Below are positions 1-9,014 of a stretch of 64,000 nt of DNA, piece after piece; the stretch's first letter is position 1; each line of letters opens with the position of its first letter. The DNA comes from Acrocarpospora pleiomorpha (GTDB lineage Bacteria; Actinomycetota; Actinomycetes; Streptosporangiales; Streptosporangiaceae): the NCBI RefSeq assembly GCF_009687885.1, contig NZ_BLAF01000050.1:31512-95511 (forward strand), in the 5' to 3' direction. The notes beneath the pieces were generated by a model. It had not been told where the DNA came from. It searched no databases and was given only the letters and a program-made list of their open reading frames with translations. The position numbers and the translations under genes were made by a program.

Positions 1-135
1 GCGAGCAACCGCCTGGGCATCTCTCCCCGCACCTACAGCCGGCGCGTGTCGGAGCTGCTGGAGCACCTGGGAGTGGAGAGCCGCTTCCAGGCCGGCGCGG
101 AGGTCGCCCGGCGCGGCTGGCTCAGGTCCGGCTGA
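1..135 (+). CDS. LuxR-type regulator, 3' end only
   Basis: The window opens inside this gene. Only the last 44 codons remain, read in frame 1 to a TGA at 133-135. The peptide resembles a C-terminal LuxR/GerE-type helix-turn-helix: LGISPRTYSRR is the recognition-helix region and is followed by a dimerisation-like segment with LGVESRFQAG, a very common ending in actinobacterial LuxR-family proteins. No sensor or ATPase part is visible, so the subfamily cannot be given. It converges with the downstream hydrolase and the two coding regions overlap by 14 bases at their 3' ends. It could be a regulator of the neighbouring biosynthetic operon, but nothing in the window shows this. Confidence 0.7.
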   Translation, partial: ASNRLGISPRTYSRRVSELLEHLGVESRFQAGAEVARRGWLRSG

Positions 136-925
136 GGAAGTCCGCCAGGATCCGGTTGACGACCTGCGGGCGCTCCATGAAGCCGAAGTGCCCGCAGCCG
201 GGAACCTCGGCGTACTTGGCGCCGGGGATGGCGTCGGCCACCTCCTTGCCCAGGGCGGGGGGCATCACCAGGTCGTCGGAGAACGCCACCACCAGCACCG
301 GCCGCCGTACCTCGCCGAGCGCCTCGCGCCGGTCGCCCGCGAGGGTCGCCTCGTACTGCAGGGCCGGGCCCTCGCCCGTGGTGGGGAAGGCGGTCAGCAC
401 GTCGAGCCAGTCGGCGGCGGCCCGGTCGTCGGCGAGCGTGCGGGGCGAGAAGAGCTGGCACATCATCGCGACGGCCGCGTGCTCCGCAGACCCGGTGTCG
501 GCCCGCCTGACCCGGTCGGCGCTGGCCCTGGTCATCGCGGCGCGGAAGTAGTCGGCGCGGGCCCGGGTGCCCAGCAGCACCGCCGAGGCGACCAGCTCGG
601 GGCAGGCGAGCGCGAGCTCCTGCCCGATCATCGCCCCGAGCGAGGCCCCAACCACCCGGACGGGACCGCCCACGACGGCGCGGATCAGGCCCGCCGCGTC
701 GGCCACCAGCTCGGCGAGCGGGTACGGCCCCGGCGGGCAGGACGACGGCGCGGTGCCCCGGTTGTCGAAGGTGATCACCCGGTGCCCGGCCGCGAGCAGG
801 GCGGGCACCTGGTGCAGGTCCCAGATCCCGGCCTTGGACGCCGCGGGGGAGACCAGCAGCACAGGAGGCCCCGACCCCGTGTCGGTGTAGCTGAGCTCGA
901 CCCCGTTACTCCTGATCGTCGGCAT
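122..925 (-). CDS. alpha/beta hydrolase
   Basis: A 267-residue alpha/beta-hydrolase-fold protein, normal length for the family, with no signal peptide and so probably cytoplasmic. The nucleophile elbow is GASLGA (G-x-S-x-G) near residue 97. An acidic candidate sits in FSDDLVMPP and the catalytic His in GCGHFGF near the C-terminus. The oxyanion-side strand lies before the elbow after the conserved FDNRG. Substrate is unknown; ester, lactone or thioester hydrolysis are possible. Its ATG lies 20 bases inside the 3' end of the MFS gene, so the two are translationally coupled and probably co-transcribed, divergent from the biosynthetic operon. It might detoxify or trim the peptide, but that is inference from position only. 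Confidence 0.85.
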   Translation of the reverse strand: MPTIRSNGVELSYTDTGSGPPVLLVSPAASKAGIWDLHQVPALLAAGHRVITFDNRGTAPSSCPPGPYPLAELVADAAGLIRAVVGGPVRVVGASLGAMIGQELALACPELVASAVLLGTRARADYFRAAMTRASADRVRRADTGSAEHAAVAMMCQLFSPRTLADDRAAADWLDVLTAFPTTGEGPALQYEATLAGDRREALGEVRRPVLVVAFSDDLVMPPALGKEVADAIPGAKYAEVPGCGHFGFMERPQVVNRILADFLSRT

Positions 926-2192
926 CCACGCTCCCGGTCCTGCTCCACAGCCCGGTGGAGTACCGGGTCAGCGCGATCACGAACAGTATGGCGATCACCG
1001 CGGCGGCCACCAGGACCGGTGTGCGCAACCCGATCTCCCGGCCGCCGAAGAACTGGCCGAGCGTCACCAGCAGCCCGCCGATGGCCGAGCCGAGCGGCAG
1101 CGGGCCCCACGAGATCAGCCGGTAGATGCTGTTGACCCGGCCGAGCAGGCCCTCGGGCACGATCCGCTGCCGGTAGCTGATCGTGATGATGTTCCAGGAC
1201 AGGCCCAGGCCCGCGCTGGCCGACAGGGCCAGGGCGACCACGATGCCGCTGCTGGTCAGGCCGACGATGACCAGCGCCGCGGCGCTGCCGGCCAGGGACG
1301 CCAGCAGCACCCGGCGGGGGCCGATCCGGCGCTCCAGCCACGGGGTGCCCTGGGCGCCGATCATGCCGCCGATGGCGCCGACCATGAACAGCAGGCCGTA
1401 CTGCACGGCGGTGAGGCCCAGGATCTCCTGGGCGAACAGCACCTGGGTGGCGATGGCGACCGCGCCCGCCATGTTGAGCACGCCCAGCAGCAGCCCCAGG
1501 TCGCGCAGCGGGCGGTGTCCCCAGAAGAACTTCAGCCCGGCGACCAGGTCGGCGCGCATCGACGCCGACGCCTCGCTGACCTGCGGTTCCGCTGCCGGAA
1601 GCGACATCACCAGCAGGCCGGAGGCGACGAACAGGACGGCGTCCACGGTGAACGGGACCGCCAGCGCGACCCCCACCAGCAGGCCGCCGACCCAGGGGCC
1701 GACGAAGACCCCGGCGACGGTGTCGGCGATGGTCAGCCGGGCGTTGGCCACTTGCAGCCGCTCCCGGGGGACCAGCCGCGGCAGGATCGTCTGGGCGGCG
1801 TTCTCGTTGGCCACGGTGAGCGTGCCCAGGGTGAAGGCGACGACGTACAGGATGGCCAGGGCCATCAGGTCCAGGTAGAGCGCGAGCGCGATGCCGCCGA
1901 CCAGGACGGCGCGGCCCCAGTGGGTCGCGGCCAGCACCCGGCGGTGGTCGGCGCGGTCCACGATCGCGCCGATCGGCAGGCTGAGCAGCAGCCACGGCAG
2001 CTCGGCGGCCACCCCGATCAGCGCGATCAGCAGCGGGTCCCTGGTCAGCGAGGTGGCCAGCCAGGGGAAGCCGACCGCGCTGATGCCGGTGCCGAGGTTG
2101 GCGATGAGGAACGCCGCCCAGAGCATCCAGAAGCGGCGCCCCAGCCCTCGGCTGGGCGGCAGGGGCAGGGTCTGGCTCGGTCGCAGCACCAC
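906..2192 (-). CDS. MFS exporter
   Basis: A 428-residue membrane protein of the major facilitator superfamily, closest in look to the group containing the enterobactin exporter EntS and macrolide exporters. Many hydrophobic segments alternate with short basic loops (for example DRADHRR after the third helix). The GTG start at 2192 is preceded on the minus strand by a strong AAGGAG. The first transmembrane segment (MLWAAFLIANLG) starts about 20 residues in. It is the first gene of a divergent two-gene unit with the alpha/beta hydrolase. The likely role is export of, or self-resistance to, the peptide made by the neighbouring cluster; substrate not demonstrated. Confidence 0.85.
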   Translation of the reverse strand: MVLRPSQTLPLPPSRGLGRRFWMLWAAFLIANLGTGISAVGFPWLATSLTRDPLLIALIGVAAELPWLLLSLPIGAIVDRADHRRVLAATHWGRAVLVGGIALALYLDLMALAILYVVAFTLGTLTVANENAAQTILPRLVPRERLQVANARLTIADTVAGVFVGPWVGGLLVGVALAVPFTVDAVLFVASGLLVMSLPAAEPQVSEASASMRADLVAGLKFFWGHRPLRDLGLLLGVLNMAGAVAIATQVLFAQEILGLTAVQYGLLFMVGAIGGMIGAQGTPWLERRIGPRRVLLASLAGSAAALVIVGLTSSGIVVALALSASAGLGLSWNIITISYRQRIVPEGLLGRVNSIYRLISWGPLPLGSAIGGLLVTLGQFFGGREIGLRTPVLVAAAVIAILFVIALTRYSTGLWSRTGSVDADDQE

Positions 2193-2281
2193 GCGGCGAC
2201 GCTCCTTCCTCCGGCGGCACCGGCGACACGCCCAGTGATGCGGTCAGCGCACCAAGCGGGGGGAAGGCCCGTCAACTCCGC

Positions 2282-2297
2282 TGGCGACTTGTCGCCA
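2282..2297. promoter_or_regulatory. palindrome, candidate operator in divergent promoter region
   Basis: TGGCGAC-tt-GTCGCCA is a perfect 7-2-7 inverted repeat in the 0.19 kb space between the MFS gene start (2192) and the PKS start (2382). Its size and symmetry fit a dimeric repressor site such as a TetR-family operator. It could control both transcription units. No confident -35/-10 pair was recognised beside it, and no TetR-type gene is in the window. Confidence 0.4.
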
Positions 2298-2381
2298 ACC
2301 AGCTGTTTCGTCCTTGCCGGGCCGCGTGTTGTCTCGCAGCCTTGAGCTTGCCGAGGACCGGTGATCACTTCAGGAGCGCAG

Positions 2382-5300
2382 ATGACGGCGGAGAGCGCGG
2401 CCAGCGGGCAAGTGGCGATCATCGGCATGGCCGGTCGATTCCCCGGGGCGCACGACATCGGAGAGTTCTGGCAGAACCTGGTGAACGGGGTCGAGTCGAT
2501 CACGTTCTTCACCGACGAGGAGCTGCGCGCCGCCGGCACGCCGGAGGACCTGCTCGCGTTCCCCAACTACGTCCGCGCCGCGCCGATCGCGCCCGACACG
2601 GAGTTCTTCGAACCCGCCTACTTCGGCATGTCGACGCGCGAGGCGGAGATCCTCGACCCGCAGCACCGCGCCTTCCTCGAGGTGTCCGACACCGCGCTCC
2701 AGCACGCCGGGTACGACCCGGCCCGCTACCCGGCCAGGATCGGGGTCTTCGGCGGCGTCGGCATCAACAGGTACCGCGAGCTGAACGTGATCCGCAACAG
2801 CGACGCGATCCGGCTGATGGGCCACTTCGCCATCGACCTGTCCAACACCAGCGACTACGTGGCCACCCAGACGGCCTACCGGCTGAACCTGCGCGGGCCC
2901 GCCACGACCACGCTGTCGGCCTGCTCGACCTCGCTGGTCGCGGTGCACACCGCGTGCCGGGCGCTGTTCACCGGCGAGTGCGAGATCGCCCTCGCCGGCG
3001 GCGTGGACGAGCCGCTGCCGCGCGTGTCCGGCTACTTCTACGAGGACGGCGGGATCTTCTCCGAAGACGGCCACGCCCGCGTCTTCGACGCCAGGGCCAA
3101 GGGCACGATCTTCGGCAGCGGGGCCGGCGTGGTCGTGCTCAAGCGGCTGGAGGACGCCCTCGCCGACCGCGACACCATCCACGCCGTCATCCGGGGTTCG
3201 GCCATCAACAACGACGGCTCGGCCAAGGGCGCGTTCGCCGCGCCGAGCGTGCCGGGGCAGGTGGCCGTCATCCTGGCCGCGCTGGCGAGCGCGGGCGTGA
3301 GCGCCGGCGACATCGGCTACGTGGAGGCGCACGGCACCGGCACCCTGGTCGGCGACCCGATCGAGGTGGCCGCGCTGACCCAGGCGTTCCGCGCGCACAC
3401 CGACCGGGTGGGGGATGTGCCGATCGCGTCGGTCAAGTCCAACGTCGGCCATCTGGGCGCGGCGGCCGGCATCACCGGGCTGATCAAGACCGTGCTGTGC
3501 CTGTCGCACCGGGCGCTGCCGGCCAGCCTCAACTTCGAGGAGCCCAACCCGGGCATCGACTTCGCCTCCTCGCCGTTCCACGTCAACACCCAGCTCACGC
3601 CGTGGAAGGTCAACGGGCACCCGCTGCTGGCCGGGGTCAGCTCCTTCGGCGTCGGCGGCACCAACGCCCACATGATCGTCGAGGAGGCGCCCGCCCGGGA
3701 GGCGGGGCCCACCGGCAGGCCGTACCAGCTGATCCCGCTCGCGGCCCGCACGCCGACCGCGCTGGAGAGTCTCGGCACGCTGGTGGGCGGGCATCTGGAG
3801 GAGCGGCCCGGTGACCTGGCCGACGCCGCCTACACCCTCGCTCTGGGCCGCACGGCTCGCGCGTCGCGCGGGTTCGTGGTCGCTGAGGGCTTTGCGGAGG
3901 CGGCCGAGCGGCTGATCGGCGGCGTCCCGGCCGGGCATCCGGCGCTGGCCCCGCCGCGCGGCGGCGAGCGCGAGGTCGTCTTCGTCTTCCCCGGCCAGGG
4001 CGCCCAGCACGCGGACATGGGCCGCGACCTGTACGACACCGAGCCGGTCTTCCGCGCCGAGATCGACGCCTGCGCCGAAACCCTGCTCCCGCTCACCGGC
4101 TGGGACCTGCGCGAGCGGCTCTACCAGGGCGGTGACCTGAACGAGACGGCCGTCACCCAGCCCGCCGTCTTCGCGGTGGAGTACGCGCTGGCGGCGCTGC
4201 TGCGCTCGTGGGGGATGGAACCGGCCGCGATGGCCGGGCACAGCATCGGCGAGTACGTCGCCGCCTGCCTGGCCGGAGTCCTTAACCGCGACGACGCCCT
4301 GGCCCTGGTCGCGGCGCGCGGAGCGCTCATGCAGGGCCTGCCGCGCGGCGACATGCTGTCGGTGCCGCTGGCCGAGGAGCAGCTGGTTCCGATGCTCGGC
4401 CCCGGGCTCGACCTGGCCGCCGTCAACGCCCCCGACCTGTGCGTGGTGTCCGGACCGGCGGAGGCCGTGGCGGAGCTGCGGGAGACCCTGGAGGTGCAGG
4501 GTGTGGCGGGACGTCCGCTGCACACCTCGCACGCGTTCCACTCGGCGATGATGGAGCCGATCCTGGCCGAGTTCACCGCCAGGGTGGCCGCGGTGGAGCT
4601 GCGCGAGCCCGCGCTGCCGTACGTGTCGAACGTGACCGGGACGTGGATCACCGGGGCGCAGGCGACCGACCCGGCGTACTGGAGCGAGCATCTGCGCCGC
4701 TGCGTGCGGTTCGGCGACGCGGTGCGGCTGCTGGCCGACGGGCGACGCCGGGTGCTGGTGGAGGTCGGGCCCGGGCAGACGCTCACCACGCTGGCCCGCC
4801 GCCAGCTGGACGCCGGGCAGGCCGGCCTCGCGGTGCCGACGATGCGGCATCCGCAGCGGCGGCAGTCGGACGTGGTGGCGCTGCTCACCGCGGTCGGGCA
4901 GGTGTGGCAGGCCGCGGGGCGGATCGACTGGGAGGCGTTCTGGCGGGAGGAGGAGCGGTCGCGGATTCCGCTGCCGACCTACCCGTACGAGCGGCAGCGC
5001 TGCTGGGCCGAGCCGGACCCGGAGTCGGAGCAGGCTCCCGTCGCCGGGCCGCGCGACACCGGTCCCTACTACGTGCCGGTCTGGCGCGAGACCTCGGCGC
5101 GGCCGCCGGCGACCCCCGACAGCGGCCTGTGGGTGGTGTTCTCGCCCGGGCACGGCCTGGTGGAGGAGCTCGTCCGCCGCCGCAGGGCCGAAGGGCTGCC
5201 GGTCCTGGCCGTGGTTCCCGGGTCCGAATTCGCCGAAGGCGAGCGGTTCACCATACGGCCGGGTGAGCCGGCGGACTACGGCGCGGTGTTCGCCCGGGCG

Positions 5301-7826
5301 GGCGGCGAGGAACGGCTCACCATCGTGCACGGCTGGTCGGCCGCCGACACCGCCGATGGCCCGGACGGCTGGCTTGACCTGGGCTTCTACAGCGTGCTCA
5401 ACCTGCTGCAGGCGCTCGCCCGCCAGCGCAGCGCCCCCGACGCCGACCTGGTCGTGGTCTCCACCGACATGAACGACGTCTCCGGCGACGACCCCGTGGT
5501 CCCGGCCAAGGCCGCGCTGCTCGGCCTGATCAAGCTGGTGCCCAAGGAGCTCTCCGGGATCGGTTGCCGCGGCGTCGACTTCAGCGGCACCGGCGACCCG
5601 GTGGCGGACGCGGCGCGGCTGGCCGCGGAGATCTCGGCCGTCTCCCCGGACGACCAGGTCGCCTACCGCGGGCGCAAGCGCTGGATCTGGGGCTACGACC
5701 AGGTGGACCTGGACCGGCCGACCGGGGAGCCGCTGCGCGAGGGCGGCGTCTACCTGATCACCGGCGGCCTGGGCGGCCTGGGCCTGGTGCTCGCCGAGGA
5801 CCTGGCCGCGCGGGTGAACGCCCGCCTGGTGCTCGTCGGCAGGACCGGCCTGCCCGACCGCGACCAGTGGGACGCCTACCTGGCCGCGCACGACCCCGCC
5901 GACCCGATCGCCCGCAAGATCCGCCGCGTCCGCGCGCTCGGCGAGCACGTCCTGGTGATCGCCGCCGACGTCGCCGACGTGACCGCGATGCGCGCGGTCC
6001 GGCAGCGGGCCGAGGAGGCGTTCGGGCCGGTCGAGGGCGTCTTCCACGCGGCCGGGATCTCCGGCGGCGGCATGCTGGAGACCCGCTCGCCCGAGGCCGC
6101 CGCGCAGGTGTTCGCCCCCAAGGTCGGCGGCCTGTACGCGCTGGAGGAGGTCTTCGGCGACGAGCTCGACCTGCTCGTCCTGTACTCCTCGATCGCCGTC
6201 ATCTCCGGCGACTTCGGCCTCGGCGACTACTGCGCGGCCAACGCCGTCATGGACGCCTACGCCCAGTCCCGCGCCGGCGGGCGCACCCGGGTGCTGTCCA
6301 TCAACTGGCCGATCTGGTTCAACATCGGCATGGCGCACGACACGTACGCTCCCGCCGTCCTCACCGACTTCGAGCGCGGCGACCGCTACGAGCCGGTCGA
6401 GCATCCGCTGCTGGACAGCCGCCTCTACCAGCTCTACTCCGACGACGTGGTCTTCGTGAAGCGCCTGTCGGAACAGGACTGGGAGGCCTCCGAGCACCGC
6501 CTGCAAGGGCTGCCGACGATGCCGGGCACCAGCCTGGTGGAGATCGTCAGGGCCGGGTTCGAGCTGGCCACCGGCGAGCCGGGCGCCGAGATCAGGGACC
6601 TGGTGTTCATGCGGCCGCTCTCCTTCGAGCAGAGCCGCAACATCCGGGTGCAGTACCGGCCGGACGGCGAGGGCGGCTACCAGGTGTCGATCCTGGACGC
6701 CGACGACGGCTCCGGCCAGGAGATCGCCGAATACACCCGGGCCCGGGTCAGGCACGCCCCCGCGGAGCCGGTTCCCACCCACGATCTGGGCACGTTGCGC
6801 GCGGTCTGCGACCAGGAGGACACCCCCGCGTACGAGCCGAGCATCGGCGGCCTGACCGTCGGGCCGCGCTGGGACAACATCCGCGGCCGCTGGCGGGGCC
6901 AGGACGCCGAACTCGTCCTGGTCGAACTGCCCGAGGCGTACCTGGACGACATCGCCAGGTACGGCCTGCACCCCTCGGTGCTGGACAGCGCCAACGCGCT
7001 CGGCCAGAGCATCGCCGCCGACGCCCGATTCCTGCCCTTCGGCTACGACCGGGTGGTGGTCCGGGGCAAGCTGCCCGCCCGCGTCTACAGCCACATCCGG
7101 CACCGCGACGACACCACCGGCGACATCACCCGCAGCGACATCACGATCATGGACGAGGCGGGGACCGAGCTGGTCGCCATCGAGGGGTTCACCCTCCTCG
7201 CGTACGACACCGAGGGCAACGCCGACGTCATGCCGCCCGAAGCCCCGATCGCCGCCAGCGCCGTCGCCGAACCCTCCGCGGCCGCCGACCTGGAGTTGCG
7301 GCTGCTGCGGGAGGCCGACCTGGAGTTCGGCATCCACCCGGAGGCCGGGTCCGCCGCGCTCTGGCAGATCCTCGCCAGCGGGGTGGCGCCGCAGCTCATC
7401 ATGTGCCCCGACGGGCTGGGGGAGCGGCTGCGCCGGGCCGCGGGCGTCACCCGCGAGGCGCTGCGCGCGCAGATGGCGCAGGCGCCGCAGCGGGCCGCGA
7501 CCGTCACCACCCGGACCCTCACCAACCCCTACGTCGAACCGGAGAACACGGCGCAGCGGGCGCTGGCCGGGTTCTGGGAGGACTCGCTCGGCGTGGACCG
7601 GGTCGGCGTGGACGACGACTTCTTCGACCTCGGCGGCAACTCGCTGATCGCGGTCCAGTTGGTCGCCCGGATCAGGGAGCACTTCAGGACCGAGCTGGCC
7701 GTGGCCGTGCTGTTCGAGTGCCGCACGGTGCGCAACCTGTCCGCCGACATCGAGAACGTGCTCGCCGAGCAGGTCGCGGCGATGTCCGAGGAGGACGCGG
7801 CCGCGCTGCTCGCCGCCCTGGAATAG
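2382..7826 (+). CDS. type I polyketide synthase, KS-AT-KR-DH-carrier
   Basis: One polyketide module of 1814 residues. KS: catalytic Cys181 in SACSTS, with EAHGTGT and SNVGHLG supplying the two His. AT: Ser621 in GHSIGEY and HAFH at 717, which predicts malonyl-CoA. A KR with NADPH-binding GGLGGLG near 1127 and Tyr1283 in DYCAAN comes before a DH that starts at HPLLD, with HxxxGxxxxP from His1372 and Asp1535 in HPSVLDSA. Carrier Ser1754 lies in GGNS. All catalytic residues are intact, so the expected product is an alpha,beta-unsaturated two-carbon extension. KR before DH is unlike the usual DH-KR order. ATG 2382 was chosen over an in-frame GTG at 2361 because AGGAG ends 5 bases upstream. The C-terminal tail (VAAMSEEDAAALL) looks like a docking motif shared with NRPS D, E and F. 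MbtH follows after 25 bases. Confidence 0.92.
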   Translation: MTAESAASGQVAIIGMAGRFPGAHDIGEFWQNLVNGVESITFFTDEELRAAGTPEDLLAFPNYVRAAPIAPDTEFFEPAYFGMSTREAEILDPQHRAFLEVSDTALQHAGYDPARYPARIGVFGGVGINRYRELNVIRNSDAIRLMGHFAIDLSNTSDYVATQTAYRLNLRGPATTTLSACSTSLVAVHTACRALFTGECEIALAGGVDEPLPRVSGYFYEDGGIFSEDGHARVFDARAKGTIFGSGAGVVVLKRLEDALADRDTIHAVIRGSAINNDGSAKGAFAAPSVPGQVAVILAALASAGVSAGDIGYVEAHGTGTLVGDPIEVAALTQAFRAHTDRVGDVPIASVKSNVGHLGAAAGITGLIKTVLCLSHRALPASLNFEEPNPGIDFASSPFHVNTQLTPWKVNGHPLLAGVSSFGVGGTNAHMIVEEAPAREAGPTGRPYQLIPLAARTPTALESLGTLVGGHLEERPGDLADAAYTLALGRTARASRGFVVAEGFAEAAERLIGGVPAGHPALAPPRGGEREVVFVFPGQGAQHADMGRDLYDTEPVFRAEIDACAETLLPLTGWDLRERLYQGGDLNETAVTQPAVFAVEYALAALLRSWGMEPAAMAGHSIGEYVAACLAGVLNRDDALALVAARGALMQGLPRGDMLSVPLAEEQLVPMLGPGLDLAAVNAPDLCVVSGPAEAVAELRETLEVQGVAGRPLHTSHAFHSAMMEPILAEFTARVAAVELREPALPYVSNVTGTWITGAQATDPAYWSEHLRRCVRFGDAVRLLADGRRRVLVEVGPGQTLTTLARRQLDAGQAGLAVPTMRHPQRRQSDVVALLTAVGQVWQAAGRIDWEAFWREEERSRIPLPTYPYERQRCWAEPDPESEQAPVAGPRDTGPYYVPVWRETSARPPATPDSGLWVVFSPGHGLVEELVRRRRAEGLPVLAVVPGSEFAEGERFTIRPGEPADYGAVFARAGGEERLTIVHGWSAADTADGPDGWLDLGFYSVLNLLQALARQRSAPDADLVVVSTDMNDVSGDDPVVPAKAALLGLIKLVPKELSGIGCRGVDFSGTGDPVADAARLAAEISAVSPDDQVAYRGRKRWIWGYDQVDLDRPTGEPLREGGVYLITGGLGGLGLVLAEDLAARVNARLVLVGRTGLPDRDQWDAYLAAHDPADPIARKIRRVRALGEHVLVIAADVADVTAMRAVRQRAEEAFGPVEGVFHAAGISGGGMLETRSPEAAAQVFAPKVGGLYALEEVFGDELDLLVLYSSIAVISGDFGLGDYCAANAVMDAYAQSRAGGRTRVLSINWPIWFNIGMAHDTYAPAVLTDFERGDRYEPVEHPLLDSRLYQLYSDDVVFVKRLSEQDWEASEHRLQGLPTMPGTSLVEIVRAGFELATGEPGAEIRDLVFMRPLSFEQSRNIRVQYRPDGEGGYQVSILDADDGSGQEIAEYTRARVRHAPAEPVPTHDLGTLRAVCDQEDTPAYEPSIGGLTVGPRWDNIRGRWRGQDAELVLVELPEAYLDDIARYGLHPSVLDSANALGQSIAADARFLPFGYDRVVVRGKLPARVYSHIRHRDDTTGDITRSDITIMDEAGTELVAIEGFTLLAYDTEGNADVMPPEAPIAASAVAEPSAAADLELRLLREADLEFGIHPEAGSAALWQILASGVAPQLIMCPDGLGERLRRAAGVTREALRAQMAQAPQRAATVTTRTLTNPYVEPENTAQRALAGFWEDSLGVDRVGVDDDFFDLGGNSLIAVQLVARIREHFRTELAVAVLFECRTVRNLSADIENVLAEQVAAMSEEDAAALLAALE

Positions 7827-7851
7827 CCCATCGAGAACGAGAGGGGAACCC

Positions 7852-8055
7852 GTGTTCGAGGACGACGACGATCGGGAGTACACGGTCGTGATCAACCACG
7901 AGGAGCAGTACTCCATCTGGCCCACCCGCCGGGTCATCCCGGACGGCTGGTCGGAGGTCGGGAAGTCGGGGCTGAAGGCCGACTGCCTGGCCTACATCGA
8001 AGAGGTCTGGACGGACATGCGGCCCCGCAGCCTGCGCGAGCGGATGGGCGGCTGA
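7852..8055 (+). CDS. MbtH-like protein
   Basis: A 67-residue protein with the full MbtH-family signature: NHEEQYSIWP, then PDGW, then a Cys-Leu pair and WTDMRPRSL. Members bind the N-terminal subdomain of adenylation domains and help them fold and activate amino acids. The GTG start has a good GAGAGGGG ribosome site 5-10 bases upstream. It lies between the PKS and the oxidoreductase, so one copy must serve up to 13 adenylation domains unless others exist elsewhere in the genome. Length is normal for the family. Confidence 0.97.
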   Translation: MFEDDDDREYTVVINHEEQYSIWPTRRVIPDGWSEVGKSGLKADCLAYIEEVWTDMRPRSLRERMGG

Positions 8056-8057
8056 GG

Positions 8058-9014
8058 TTGCCCGCCACGACCGGAGTGGTGATACACGGGCAGGACCTGC
8101 CCGTGGCCGAGATGCTCGAGCGGGCCCGGCTCGCCGAGAAGCTCGGCGCCGACGCCGTGTGGCTGGTGCAGCTGCCCAGCCTGCGCGACAGCGCCGCCGT
8201 GCTGGCCGCGATGTGCGGCGTCACCGACCGGGTCACCCTGGGCGCCGGCGTGCTGCCCTACTACACCCGGCCTCCGGTCACCATGGCCCAGACCGCGCTG
8301 ACGATCGACGAGCTGTCCGGCGGGCGGTTCGCGCTCGGGGTCGGCACCGGGCACCGGCTCACCGCCGACTGGATGCTCGGCCGACCGGCGGACGCGCCGG
8401 TGCCGTCCATGCGCGAGTATCTGGAGGTCGTCACCGCTCTGGTCCGGGACGGCGAGGTGCACACCACCGGCTCCCGGTTCCGCGCCAACGCCGTCTACGT
8501 CTCGCCGCGCCGCGCCGGGTTGCCCGTGTACGTGGGCGCGTTCGGGCCGGCGCTGGCGGAGCTGGCCGGGGAGGCCGCGGACGGGCTGCTGGTGTGGATG
8601 TGCACGGCCGATCACCTGCGCGAGGTGGTCATGCCCGCGCTGCGGCGGGGCTTGCGTGCCGCCGGGCGTTCGCTGGAGGGGTTCCCTGTCGTCGCGATGG
8701 TTCCCGGCGCGGTCTGCGACGACCTGGATCAGGATCGGGAGCTGCTGCGGCGTTACCTCGCCGCGTACGCTCGGGTGCCTTCCTACCGGCGGATGTATGA
8801 GCGGAGCGGGTTCGGGGGCGACCTCGGGCGTGGGGTGGTCGGGGACGAGATGCTCGCCGCCATCGCCGTGCTGGGCGTCGAGGACGACATCCGCGCCATG
8901 GCGGACCGGTACGAGCGGGCGGGGGCGACCCAGGTCGTCATCACGCCGATGGCCTCCGCGCACCACGATCGCACGCTGTTCACCCGTACGGTCGAAGCGC
9001 TGGCCTGCCGATGA
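8058..9014 (+). CDS. luciferase-like (LLM class) oxidoreductase
   Basis: A 318-residue luciferase-like TIM-barrel enzyme. The conserved core LSGGRFALGVGTG and the preceding VTLGAGVLPYYTRPP match LLM-class flavin- or F420-dependent oxidoreductases. Most family members use reduced FMN or F420 to oxidise or reduce small molecules. A TTG start at 8058, two bases after the MbtH stop, fits the reading frame; a later GTG pair near 8076 is possible but would remove the first beta strand. Its stop overlaps the ATG of NRPS A by 4 bases, so it belongs to the operon. The likely role is tailoring of a precursor or carrier-bound residue, such as hydroxylation. The reaction and cofactor cannot be told from sequence. 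Confidence 0.85.
   Translation: MPATTGVVIHGQDLPVAEMLERARLAEKLGADAVWLVQLPSLRDSAAVLAAMCGVTDRVTLGAGVLPYYTRPPVTMAQTALTIDELSGGRFALGVGTGHRLTADWMLGRPADAPVPSMREYLEVVTALVRDGEVHTTGSRFRANAVYVSPRRAGLPVYVGAFGPALAELAGEAADGLLVWMCTADHLREVVMPALRRGLRAAGRSLEGFPVVAMVPGAVCDDLDQDRELLRRYLAAYARVPSYRRMYERSGFGGDLGRGVVGDEMLAAIAVLGVEDDIRAMADRYERAGATQVVITPMASAHHDRTLFTRTVEALACR

Noticed and set aside
2370..7937. A 1855-codon open frame on the minus strand opposite the PKS
   Set aside because: It is the usual high-GC antisense shadow of a real gene: Arg/Gly/His-rich, no recognisable domain, and it mirrors a PKS whose motifs are intact on the plus strand.
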